This document shows, in pieces, positions 53,340 to 60,817 of a stretch of 64,000 nucleotides of DNA. The notes under the pieces are model-generated. The model saw nothing but the letters and a program-made list of their open reading frames with translations. It made no database searches and was not told the origin of the DNA. Source of the stretch: an uncultured Latescibacterota bacterium (GTDB lineage: Bacteria; Latescibacterota; UBA2968; UBA8231); NCBI GenBank assembly GCA_951813615.1, contig OX638377.1, positions 434,001 to 498,000 of the forward strand. Direction: 5' to 3'. A program made the translations under genes and the position numbers. Each line of letters opens with the position of its first letter. The stretch's first letter is position 1.

Positions 53340-54281
53340 GAGCCTATACGAAAATTATGTTAATCGGTCGACGATCCGAAAAATGATGAGCACCGAAGCT
53401 ACGTGAATTAATGCTTGGTAATGGGTACTTTTTTTCTCCCATCGGATCAGCAGTCGGCGGAACCGATTATGCCAAGCATGGGTTCGTTCGACGACCCATC
53501 GCCGCGCCGGATGCTTCTTTTTGACGGGCCTCTTGGCCCTTTCGGCTTCACTCTTGGCTACGTGTAGATGATAGTCGCGTTCCTCGACTCCTTCGATGAC
53601 ATCGTCGTAGTTATAGCCTTGGTCCAGACACAGATGATGCAAACGATAGACGACTTTCTCCGGCCTTTTCACCACGAGGCCATCCAACGTCGCCAGCGCG
53701 ACCGTTTTGTCATGCGTATTCGCGCCGGTTATTTCCACCGCCAGCGGCGCACCACGCTGGTCGGTCAACACCGACCGTTTGGTGCCCGTTTTACTCCGAT
53801 CCACCGGGGAAGGACCCGTCGCTTCGCCGCCCAACGGCGCTTTGGTAATCACCCCGTCGAGGGCTTGCCATTTCCACGCAATGCCCACCTGCGTATCATA
53901 GTAGTGCAGCAGGGTTTGCCAAGCGTGGAGAAACACGCCTTGTTGAACCCAGTGTCGAAACCGGCCATGCACGGTCGATCCGGGGGCGTAGGTTTCCCGC
54001 GGAATAACCTGCCATTGACAGCCGCTGCGTAACACAAAGATAATGGCGTCGAAAAGGACGCGATTGGGCGTGGACGGACGCCCGACGGTGCCGGGTGGTT
54101 TGTCCGGCCCCAGAATCGGGGCAATCAAATCCCACAACGCATCCGGGGTACGCCAGATCGTATCCAGCGAATCGGTCTTGGTGGCCATGGCTTTCCTCCT
54201 CTTGGTTGAGGGCAAATGATACGGAAAGCGTAGGTCGCCAAGACCTTGTTATCAACTGGAAAGCAATTTTCGTATAGGCTC
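53340..54281 (-). mobile_element. IS5-family insertion sequence (942 bp)
   Basis: Ends are perfect 17-base inverted repeats: GAGCCTATACGAAAATT at 53340-53356 and its complement at 54265-54281. The target TTA is duplicated (53337-53339 and 54282-54284), matching the TNA targets of the IS1031/IS427 side of IS5. The intact TRD1 copy at 54882-54898 shows the pre-insertion sequence (GGTATTTAGCC), confirming the borders. One transposase gene; ends and gene look intact. Confidence 0.93.
53355..54188 (-). CDS. IS5-family transposase
   Basis: 277 residues from ATG 54188. N-terminal DUF4096-like domain (WDLIAPILG, GRPSTPNRVLFDAIIFVLRSG, WQVIPRE). DDE nuclease: DGVITKAPLGG, then LDQGYNYDDV, and the Glu in RRWVVERTHAWHNRFRRL. 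The stop lies in the left inverted repeat. Frame is open from end to end, so the element may still move. Confidence 0.92.
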   Translation of the reverse strand: MATKTDSLDTIWRTPDALWDLIAPILGPDKPPGTVGRPSTPNRVLFDAIIFVLRSGCQWQVIPRETYAPGSTVHGRFRHWVQQGVFLHAWQTLLHYYDTQVGIAWKWQALDGVITKAPLGGEATGPSPVDRSKTGTKRSVLTDQRGAPLAVEITGANTHDKTVALATLDGLVVKRPEKVVYRLHHLCLDQGYNYDDVIEGVEERDYHLHVAKSEAERAKRPVKKKHPARRWVVERTHAWHNRFRRLLIRWEKKSTHYQALIHVASVLIIFRIVDRLT

Positions 54282-54948
54282 TTAGCCGCATCCGCCGCCA
54301 TCCATTATTACCCTCTTGGTCGCTGATGAGAGTTTTCAGCAGCCACTTAAATTGCTTCTCCTTCGCCGCGATCAGTGCTTCGGTTTTCTCAATCGCCGTA
54401 TCCCATGTTCCCAGTAAAGCCGCGATGGCTTTTTGTTCATCCACAGGAGGAAGGCAAATAATAACATTGCTCAATATGTCGGTGTTTATTGATGGCATGG
54501 TTCCACCGACTGCAATGCTTTTCATATGATGTCTAAATTTTCGTGTGTGAAAAAAGTAATTTAGATACGAACTATATACATCATCTCTCTCAGGTCTTAC
54601 TCGTAATAGACGACCTGAGAAAAGCCATCCGTCTTCGTCTTTTGAAACTAAAGCGCTTCTATCTACTGAACCAACTCGGCTAAAAACAATGTCACCTTCT
54701 TGGATTATATATTGACTCAGCCTTTGTTTATCATCGTAAGATACCAAAGGCAGATTTTTATGTATGAGTCCTCTTTCATTTAAATGTTCGACTGTGACTA
54801 TTGGTGTCCCATTGGATTGAACATAGTCGTGCTGATGCAGTTGTGCGCCAAAAGGGCCGGTTTTAACAGAAGCAACGGTATTTAGCCGCATCCGCCGCCA
54901 CCCCTTCGGCAACGCTTCATTTTTCGCCGTTTTCCTACTCAAAGTCAC
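54282..54948 (-). pseudogene. hsdS: hsdS first half (TRD1 and central helix), interrupted by IS
   Basis: GTG 54948 opens TLSRKTAKNEALPKGWRRM, followed by TRD1 and the central conserved helix (AIEKTEALIAAKEKQFKWLL). At residue ~222 the IS cuts the gene, and the frame runs on through the IS for ~128 foreign residues to 53896. The kept part is one TRD plus one helix, the size of natural half-S subunits. It therefore may still assemble as a dimer with HsdM if the tail is tolerated. Confidence 0.85.
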
Positions 54949-54971
54949 TCTACAACCTTCTCTTTTGAACA

Positions 54972-55031
54972 GTTCGGAATTTCCGAACAGTTGTTCTCCT
55001 CTTGGCTGCTACGGCAGTTATTCGGAAATTC
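54972..55031. promoter_or_regulatory. operator-like dyads upstream of hsdS
   Basis: Site A at 54972-54988 is a perfect dyad, GTTCGGAA-T-TTCCGAAC. Site B around 55019-55037 contains TTCGGAAATTC, the same core in opposite orientation with a decayed second arm. Both lie in the 102-base gap before the hsdS GTG. Confidence 0.5.
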
Positions 55032-55050
55032 TGGACAACTGATTTTCAGT

Positions 55051-55398
55051 CTAGTTCGCTCCTTTTTCCGCGATTGGCATTGAGGTGATAATCGCCCGCA
55101 GTGCTTGGTTGACGGATTCAGGAGTCTTGAATACCGCCGCGACGTCTTGATCGAGAACGACCATCAACTGCTCACGTCCAACTTTGTCCGCAAAGCGGTT
55201 GGGCTTCGCCTTACTGTAGTCGAACTGGTATTCACCTCGGATACCACCCTGTGCTTCAACGACGCTGTGGAGTGCCAGCAGAAATGCAGGCGTGTCTCCG
55301 TCGCTCTGATATTCTTCCAGTGCCGTTTGAAGGTAGGCGATTGCCTCCTCACGGTCCGCAAGTTTTTCGATCAGGTAATCGCGATATTTTCTCATCAT
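55051..55398 (-). CDS. composite antitoxin (HI1420-like antidote plus ribbon-like C-terminal domain)
   Basis: 115 residues. The N-terminal half (YRDYLIEKLADREEAIAYLQ, FLLALHSVVEAQGGI) matches addiction-module antidotes of the HI1420 group but lacks their HTH end. The C-terminal half (FDYSKAKPNRFADK, MVVLDQDVAAVFKTPESVNQ) resembles a second small antitoxin family. A fusion, perhaps through deletion, is likely. ATG 55398 overlaps the stop of a tiny RhuM remnant (ATGA). Confidence 0.6.
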   Translation of the reverse strand: MMRKYRDYLIEKLADREEAIAYLQTALEEYQSDGDTPAFLLALHSVVEAQGGIRGEYQFDYSKAKPNRFADKVGREQLMVVLDQDVAAVFKTPESVNQALRAIITSMPIAEKGAN

Positions 55399-55475
55399 CC
55401 GGTTTGGTTGGTAAAGATCAGAAACTCCGCCGTGCTATTGCGGATGGCCAGGTGTTTTTTTATCTCTTTGCCCAT
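55395..55475 (-). pseudogene. 26-residue N-terminal remnant of a RhuM-family gene
   Basis: ATG 55475 has GAGGAGAG upstream and codes GKEIKKHLAIRNSTAEFLIF, the very conserved start of RhuM/virulence-type proteins that sit in many type I restriction loci. A stop follows after 26 codons and overlaps the antitoxin start. The body of the gene has been deleted; the leader may now act only to bring ribosomes to the antitoxin. Confidence 0.65.
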
Positions 55476-55504
55476 TTCTTCAACTCTCCTCTATGAATCT
55501 GACC

Positions 55505-55954
55505 TCATCCAGCAATATCGGACCATATCTCTGCCTGAACGAAACGAGATAGATGCCTTACGTTCGTCGTCGCCACAACCACATCCGTCCAGTTCAGCGT
55601 TGCCGCTTGCGCCGCCAATATCACATCGCCGTCAAGGGCCGGATCGGCTGCCGTTGGCCGACCCTGCTGACGAGCATCGGCCCAGTAGGCTGCGGCTCGG
55701 CGCATGGCATTGGTCGTAATAGGCAAGTAATCGACTTGAGTGATAAGTGAATCGAGCCGCGTAATACCTCTAACTTTGTCCGCCCGCATCAGTTCGCGAC
55801 GAACTTCGTAGTCGGCAATTTCCGGCACTATCATGGTCGTGCCGCTGGCTACCACCTGATTAAACCAGTCCCTACATTTTGCAGCCTCTCCCGAGCCACT
55901 TGGACTGGTTACCAGACCGAGGGGGCCGCTATCGAGCAATACGATCTGGTTCAC
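55505..55954 (-). CDS. PIN-domain protein (VapC-like toxin candidate)
   Basis: 149 residues. GTG 55954 overlaps the hsdM stop as GTGA; a TTG one codon earlier is an alternative. PIN nuclease acids: IVLLDSGPLG (first Asp), IADYEVRREL (Glu) and LDGDVILAAQA (Asp), with VATTNVRHLSRF near the end. No VapB-type antitoxin gene is adjacent; the composite antitoxin at 55051 is the only candidate. RNA cleavage is the usual activity. Confidence 0.75.
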   Translation of the reverse strand: MNQIVLLDSGPLGLVTSPSGSGEAAKCRDWFNQVVASGTTMIVPEIADYEVRRELMRADKVRGITRLDSLITQVDYLPITTNAMRRAAAYWADARQQGRPTAADPALDGDVILAAQAATLNWTDVVVATTNVRHLSRFVQAEIWSDIAG

Positions 55955-57615
55955 CAACTCTTCCCCTTCAGTTCCTCTGGAAAGAGCTTGCGGTCGGCCG
56001 GTCGATTTTCATCCAGCGCCTTAATGAGGTACTCAAGCGTCTCCCGCTGTTCATCTGCATCGCCCTCGTCCGTCCACGACTGGAACAACTGGTCAAGCCC
56101 ACCCTCGCGGTCGATCCCCTTCAACAACTTCCCCATTGCTCCACGCACCACACTCAATTCCTTTTCCAACTGATCGATCTCCCTGCCTACCGCATCAATA
56201 TCAATCTCCTCCTCTTCCTCAAAGGTGTCCACATAGCGCGGAATGTTCAGGTTGAAGTCGTTTTCCGCGATTTCCTCAAAGGTGGCGAGGTGGGCGTATT
56301 TATCCACATCTTCGCGTTTTTCATAAGCAGTGGTAATCTTTTCGAGGTGCTCGTCCAGCAAGGTGTTTTGATTCTTGCCCGCCTGATATTCGCGGCTCGC
56401 ATCGACAAACAGAACGTCTTTGCGGCTCTCATTCGCGCCCCCTTGCTCACGCGAGCGGTCAAAGACCAAAATGGCCACTGGTATAGAGGTTGTGGGGAAC
56501 AGATTGCCGGGCAAGCCGATGACGGCATCGAGCAAGTTTTCTTCAATCAATTGCTGGCGAATGCGTCCTTCAGCAGCTCCCCGGAACAAAACGCCGTGCG
56601 GAGCCACCACTGCAACCCGCCCCTCTTTTTCTAAGGCCGCTTCTATCATGTGGCTAATGAAAGCGTAATCACCCTTGGATTTGGGCGGCACCCCGCGCCA
56701 AAAGCGGTTGTACGGGTCCGCGTCGGCGTCTTCTGCGCCCCACTTATCGAGCGAAAACGGCGGATTGGCGACCACGTTGTCGAACTTTATCAGTTGGTTG
56801 TTTTCCACCAGTGTCGGGGAGGTGAGGGTGTTGCACCATTCGATGCGGGCGGAGTCGGCACCGTGCAAAAACATATTCATCCGCGCCAGTGCCCAGGTGC
56901 TGCCGTTCACTTCCATGCCGTACAGAGAGTAGTCCTTGCCGCCCACTAGCCGGGCCGCCTCAATCAGCAACCCCGCAGAACCACAGGCGGGATCGCAGAT
57001 GCGGGCACCTGGCTCGGGAGCGCACAGTCGCGCCACCAGTTCGGACACTTTGTGCGGCGTATAGAACTCGCCGGCTTTTTTGCCCGCGTCGGAGGCGAAA
57101 CGCTCGATCAGGTAGATATAGGTATTGCCGATGACGTCTTCCGAAACGCGGCTGGGGCTCATGTTCAATTCGGGCTTGTTGAAATCTTCCAACAGCATTT
57201 TCAGGCGGCGATTGCGGTCTCTAGTTTTGCCGAGATTGGCCTCGCTGTTGAAGTCTATATTGCGGAAAACATCTGCCAGTTTCTCTTTGTTCTCCGTTTC
57301 AATCGCCTCCAGCGCGATATTGATGAGCTCGCCAACATTGGCCTCAGAGCGCCGTTCATAGAGGTCGTAAAAGCTGCTGCCCTCTGGCAGGACAAAGCGC
57401 TCGTTTTTCAGCCTGCGCCGGATGCGCTCATCGTTGTCGCCGTATCTTTCTTGATATTCCTCGTAGTGATCTTTCCAGACATCAGAGATGTATTTGAGGA
57501 ATAGCATCACGAGGATGTAATCTTTATAGCCAGCCGCATCCATCACTCCGCGAAAGGTGTCGCAGGCCGCCCAAGCGGCGTTGTTGATGTCTTTCTGTTG
57601 GATCTGATCGCTCAT
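55951..57615 (-). CDS. hsdM: type I restriction-modification N6-adenine methyltransferase
   Basis: 554 residues from ATG 57615 with GGAG upstream. N-terminal HsdM helical domain (ACDTFRGVMDAAGYKDYILV). SAM site ICDPACGSAGLL (motif I) and catalytic VVANPPFSLD (motif IV, NPPF) are intact. GEFYTPHKVSELVARL is the family lead-in. Forms M2S with a specificity subunit; two hsdS versions flank it. Twelve bases after the half-length hsdS. Confidence 0.95.
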   Translation of the reverse strand: MSDQIQQKDINNAAWAACDTFRGVMDAAGYKDYILVMLFLKYISDVWKDHYEEYQERYGDNDERIRRRLKNERFVLPEGSSFYDLYERRSEANVGELINIALEAIETENKEKLADVFRNIDFNSEANLGKTRDRNRRLKMLLEDFNKPELNMSPSRVSEDVIGNTYIYLIERFASDAGKKAGEFYTPHKVSELVARLCAPEPGARICDPACGSAGLLIEAARLVGGKDYSLYGMEVNGSTWALARMNMFLHGADSARIEWCNTLTSPTLVENNQLIKFDNVVANPPFSLDKWGAEDADADPYNRFWRGVPPKSKGDYAFISHMIEAALEKEGRVAVVAPHGVLFRGAAEGRIRQQLIEENLLDAVIGLPGNLFPTTSIPVAILVFDRSREQGGANESRKDVLFVDASREYQAGKNQNTLLDEHLEKITTAYEKREDVDKYAHLATFEEIAENDFNLNIPRYVDTFEEEEEIDIDAVGREIDQLEKELSVVRGAMGKLLKGIDREGGLDQLFQSWTDEGDADEQRETLEYLIKALDENRPADRKLFPEELKGKSW

Positions 57616-57627
57616 ATCTCGCTGCTC

Positions 57628-58197
57628 CTATTTAGTTGCCAATCGCATTTGAATCCCGTTGACTAGTTTTTCCTTTTTCTTCGCCAACTCCCTCATCAGC
57701 TTTTGCTCCTTATTCGATAAATCGGCCAGAGAGACGATTTGCTTCTGAGTTTCGAGAGGAGGTAGGGGCACTTCCAAAGCATCTAGAGCGGACTTGCCGA
57801 TCAGAGTCATCGTCGTCCCGGTAGCCCTACTGTGCAAAAACGCTTGGGCTGACGCTTGGTTGACGAACCAGCACAGGTACTCCGGGAGGACATGCTTGCT
57901 CGTAACCCGGATTCTCAACAGCGGAGCTGCGACAACTGCCGGACCGATTTTCGTATCAATGATTGCCGCCGTAGTGGTCTGCCCTCTGGAGCGGAAGATC
58001 AAATCTTTGCGTTTTACCAAATGACGGTCGCTGAGATCATCCACTTTAACGGTAATCAGGTCGTGGTGGCTCAGCTTATTATCCTCGGTCAGATTGCGCA
58101 TCTGGATAACCGCAACTCCATCCGCTTCCGGCTCGATGCGGGAACGAAAGGCGAGGCCCATCTGGACGCTAGCTATGTTTTTAAGTCTGCGCAGCAT
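57628..58197 (-). CDS. hsdS: half-length specificity subunit, single TRD
   Basis: 189 residues from ATG 58197. One TRD (LKNIASVQMGLAFRSRIEP...KDLIFRSRGQ, GTTMTLIGKSALDALEVPLP) and one conserved helix with LVNGIQMRL. It is half the usual HsdS size and not visibly broken at either end. Its TRD is unrelated to those of the 54948 gene. Half-S proteins can dimerise and direct modification of a symmetric site. The ATG lies about where transcription should begin. Confidence 0.8.
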   Translation of the reverse strand: MLRRLKNIASVQMGLAFRSRIEPEADGVAVIQMRNLTEDNKLSHHDLITVKVDDLSDRHLVKRKDLIFRSRGQTTTAAIIDTKIGPAVVAAPLLRIRVTSKHVLPEYLCWFVNQASAQAFLHSRATGTTMTLIGKSALDALEVPLPPLETQKQIVSLADLSNKEQKLMRELAKKKEKLVNGIQMRLATK

Positions 58198-58204
58198 TTC
58201 AAGG

Positions 58205-58233
58205 AAAATAGGTTTAGGACACTGATATGTCAA
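58205..58233 (-). promoter_or_regulatory. promoter of the restriction-modification operon
   Basis: TTGACA (58233-58228), 17-base spacer, TATTTT (58210-58205). The expected start point is ~58198, one base before the ATG, which suggests a leaderless or very short-leader transcript. Confidence 0.6.
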
Positions 58234-58240
58234 TAAAAAC

Positions 58241-58259
58241 GTTGTAAAGCCTTTACAAC
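58241..58259. promoter_or_regulatory. perfect 19-base palindrome next to the RM promoter
   Basis: GTTGTAAAGCCTTTACAAC: nine-base arms around one central base, seven bases upstream of the -35 hexamer. Its size and place are those of a dimeric repressor or activator site. No controller gene is adjacent. Confidence 0.65.
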
Positions 58260-58295
58260 AGGACGAAAATGTCAGCTTGGCCGCATCGGCAACCA

Positions 58296-58322
58296 GCCCT
58301 GGTTGTCGTCACAGGGCCTTTT
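58296..58322 (+). terminator. weak hairpin with short T-run
   Basis: GCCCTG (58296-58301) pairs with CAGGGC (58312-58317), 10-base loop, then CTTTT. Lies in the leader of the RidA-like gene; could be a weak terminator or attenuator. Confidence 0.3.
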
Positions 58323-58364
58323 GAGCTTATTAACAGGCTTCAACTCGAACTAGGAGATGCCAAT

Positions 58365-58856
58365 ATGAAAAGCTGTATCTGCGCCGCGCTCGCGTGTGCG
58401 CTCGCCGTTTCGCCAGCCCTTGCCCAAGAGGCCGTGCCGCTCAAGACTCTGCCCTTCAGCCCGGCCCGCCAAGCCGACGGTCTGCTCTTCATCAGCGGCC
58501 AGATTGCCCGCACTGCCGACGGTGCCGACGTCAAGGAGTCGGTCGCGGCAGAGACCCATCAGACCATGAAAAACATCGGGCGGATACTCGAAGAGCACGG
58601 GTATGCGTACGACGACCTCGTCAGCGTCACCGTCTGGCTCTCGGACATTGAAGATTATCACGAGATGAACAAGGCATACGCCTCGTATTTTAAAGAGCAA
58701 TTTCCGGCGCGGGCTTGCACCGGCGGGGCGCAGATCGTCTTTGACTTTCGCGTTGAGATCGCTGCCATCGCCTATAAGGATACGGATGGCGATGAGCACC
58801 ACGATGCCAAGGACGCGGATGGCGATGAACACCACGACGGTGCCGACGAGGATTAG
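58365..58856 (+). CDS. exported RidA/YjgF-family protein with acidic-His tail
   Basis: 163 residues from ATG 58365 (AGGAG upstream). A signal peptide (KSCICAALACALAVSPALAQ) is unusual for the mostly cytosolic Rid family. The Rid core is clear: GLLFISGQIARTADG, MKNIGRILEEHGYAYDDLV, and PARACTGGA with the conserved Arg. The last ~25 residues are two 11-residue tandem repeats (KDTDGDEHHDA, KDADGDEHHDG) that look metal-binding. Imine/enamine hydrolysis is the family activity. Coupled to the asparaginase gene four bases on. Confidence 0.8.
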   Translation: MKSCICAALACALAVSPALAQEAVPLKTLPFSPARQADGLLFISGQIARTADGADVKESVAAETHQTMKNIGRILEEHGYAYDDLVSVTVWLSDIEDYHEMNKAYASYFKEQFPARACTGGAQIVFDFRVEIAAIAYKDTDGDEHHDAKDADGDEHHDGADED

Positions 58857-58859
58857 GCC

Positions 58860-59858
58860 ATGCCGCTGAGTCGTCGCCGCTTCATGCGCGAGACCGCGTT
58901 AGCCGCTGGCGGCCTAGCCCTTGCCGGAACGACGCGCGCAGAAAAGGATATCCCCATGAGTACGGACCGCCCTCTCTTCGTCTCCACTTGGGCCTTTGGC
59001 AAAGACGCCAACGAACAATCGCTGCGGATCGCCGAACAGGGCGGCTCGGTTCTCGACGCCGTCGAGCGCGGCATCCACGTCGCCGAGGCCGATGCCTCCA
59101 ATGCTTCCGTGGGATTGGGGGGCATACCCAATGCCCGGGGCGTGGTGCAGCTCGACGCCTGCATTATGGACGGCGAGGGGCAGCGCGCTGGTAGCGTCGC
59201 CGCTATCGAGGGGATCCTGCATCCGATCTCGGTGGCGCGTCGGGTGATGGATGAGACCAAGCACGTCATGCTCGCTGGCGAAGGCGCGCGGCAGTTTGCG
59301 CTAGAGCAGGGTTTTGCCAGCGTCGATTTGCTGACGGAAGAAAGGCGCAAGGCGTGGGAGGAATGGCGGGAAAAGCAGGGTGCGGCCGACAACCACGATA
59401 CCATCGCTCTGCTTGGACTCGACGGGGAGGGGCGGCTCGCTGGCGGCTGCTCGACCAGCGGCTGGGGCTACAAGCTGCCGGGCCGCGTCGGCGACTCGCC
59501 GATCATTGGTAGCGGGTTATATGTCGATGGGGGCGTGGGTGCGGCTGGCGCTACTGGTCTGGGCGAGAATGTCATGCGCTACTGCGCGAGTTTCCTCGTC
59601 GTCGAGTACATGCGCCAAGGGTTGCACCCGGAGGAAGCATGCGTCGAGACCATTCGCCGCATCGTCGCGCTCGACCCACGGCCGGTCGAGGAATTGCACC
59701 TCAACTTCGTCGCGCTCGACAAGCAGGGGCGCTTTGGCGCGGCCGGTACCAACGAGGGCTTCCAATACGCCGTCACCTATCCCGGGTACAGCGAAGTACT
59801 CACGGGCGTTGGGGTGGGTACGGGCGAGATTGGGCCCGAGGGGGGGAACCGGCGCTGA
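58860..59858 (+). CDS. N-terminal nucleophile asparaginase/glycosylasparaginase family, Tat-exported
   Basis: 332 residues. A Tat-like signal (SRRRFMRETALAAGGLALAG) precedes the Ntn hydrolase. The autocleavage site and nucleophile are in NHDTIALLG (Thr), with GRVGDSPIIGSGLYVD and GATGLGENVMRYCAS forming the substrate pocket. The precursor cleaves itself into alpha and beta chains. Hydrolyses asparagine-linked amides such as N4-(GlcNAc)-Asn or isoaspartyl peptides. Operon with the RidA-like protein, which may clear reactive imines from the same amino-acid breakdown (inference). Confidence 0.85.
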   Translation: MPLSRRRFMRETALAAGGLALAGTTRAEKDIPMSTDRPLFVSTWAFGKDANEQSLRIAEQGGSVLDAVERGIHVAEADASNASVGLGGIPNARGVVQLDACIMDGEGQRAGSVAAIEGILHPISVARRVMDETKHVMLAGEGARQFALEQGFASVDLLTEERRKAWEEWREKQGAADNHDTIALLGLDGEGRLAGGCSTSGWGYKLPGRVGDSPIIGSGLYVDGGVGAAGATGLGENVMRYCASFLVVEYMRQGLHPEEACVETIRRIVALDPRPVEELHLNFVALDKQGRFGAAGTNEGFQYAVTYPGYSEVLTGVGVGTGEIGPEGGNRR

Positions 59859-59867
59859 GGTTTAGTC

Positions 59868-59924
59868 GCCGTCTGAAAATTCCCGGTGACTGCTGCGTTG
59901 GCTTGCTAGGAATTTCCAGACGGC
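59868..59924. terminator. long inverted repeat between convergent genes
   Basis: Arms 59868-59883 (GCCGTCTGAAAATTCC) and 59909-59924 pair at 15 of 16 positions across a 25-base loop. It lies between convergent gene ends and overlaps the last codons of the minus-strand gene. No T-run, so termination is uncertain. The first ten bases equal the neisserial uptake-sequence core. Confidence 0.45.
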
Positions 59925-60817
59925 TGCCCGTTTTCGCGCACTAGCAAATAGACGGTCAAGGCGATCATATTGCCCAAGAGACCGAATAGGCCCCAAACGG
60001 CGGCTCTTTCCCGTCTTTTTTGGGCGTCCAAGGTCATCCACGCCGGGATGAAGAGCCAGAAGAGGATTAGGCCGATTAGGGCCACGAGCGTGATTATGTT
60101 CAGCCACAGTCTGAGCCTTTCGTATCCCTCGCTTCTCTCCTGAAGCGGGGGGTTATACTGCGACCGCGAGACCGTCGCGGCGATTAAGCCATCCTTGACG
60201 CGGTTCATTTCTACAAGCTCACCGCCGTATATTGAAATGGGTTCTTCCGTTGAAATGATTAGGTGCTTTGGGATCATGTCGATGCCGACACTTAAAGAGG
60301 AAAATGAAGGCGAGACCCTAGACCAATGACCCCCGATTATCGTAGGTAATAGGATAGCGGTCCGCTGTATGGGTGAAATCACATCTTCGGGGACCATATT
60401 CAATATCTTAGTCAGGGACCCAAGGGGAAAATCTGCGACATTGCGCACCGGGGGGATATGCCGGCCGTAATACACAATGAGGCCTTGGGCATTGGTCACC
60501 CACACCTCGCCGATGACTTCTTCTTGGGCCACTGCTTTACTCAGAGTCTCTTGGGTTTGCTTGTTGCCGTCGAGCGTATCTATGAGGCCCACGATCCGCT
60601 CTAGGGCGGCTTTGAGCTCGCCTGCCTTTGCCTCCTTTTTCTGCTTGTATTCCTGAAGGTGATGGTGCCGTTTGTCGCGATCCTCCTTTGCAGCGGCGTC
60701 GAACCTCGGACGCACGTAGTACTCGGCGAACAGGTAGGAAGACAGCATAACCAGCACGCTCAGAATGGCTAGTTTTGGCAGCCATCTATGCAGCGTATCT
60801 TTCAAACGTTCATTCAT
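59906..60817 (-). CDS. membrane protein with periplasmic sensor-like region, ECF operon
   Basis: 303 residues. One helix at ~17-35, a charged coiled-coil-like stretch ~38-70, a ~150-residue extracytoplasmic region (VIGEVWVTNAQGLIVYYG is PAS/Cache-like), then two helices at ~236-260 and ~275-297. I do not recognise the family. It overlaps the anti-sigma-like gene by eight bases, so it probably feeds a signal to the sigma factor or is part of its regulated output. Confidence 0.6.
   Translation of the reverse strand: MNERLKDTLHRWLPKLAILSVLVMLSSYLFAEYYVRPRFDAAAKEDRDKRHHHLQEYKQKKEAKAGELKAALERIVGLIDTLDGNKQTQETLSKAVAQEEVIGEVWVTNAQGLIVYYGRHIPPVRNVADFPLGSLTKILNMVPEDVISPIQRTAILLPTIIGGHWSRVSPSFSSLSVGIDMIPKHLIISTEEPISIYGGELVEMNRVKDGLIAATVSRSQYNPPLQERSEGYERLRLWLNIITLVALIGLILFWLFIPAWMTLDAQKRRERAAVWGLFGLLGNMIALTVYLLVRENGQPSGNS

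Noticed and set aside
53896..54281. C-terminal 128 residues of the HsdS read-through frame
   Set aside because: They are translated from the IS in a frame different from its transposase and resemble nothing; treated as an accidental tail.
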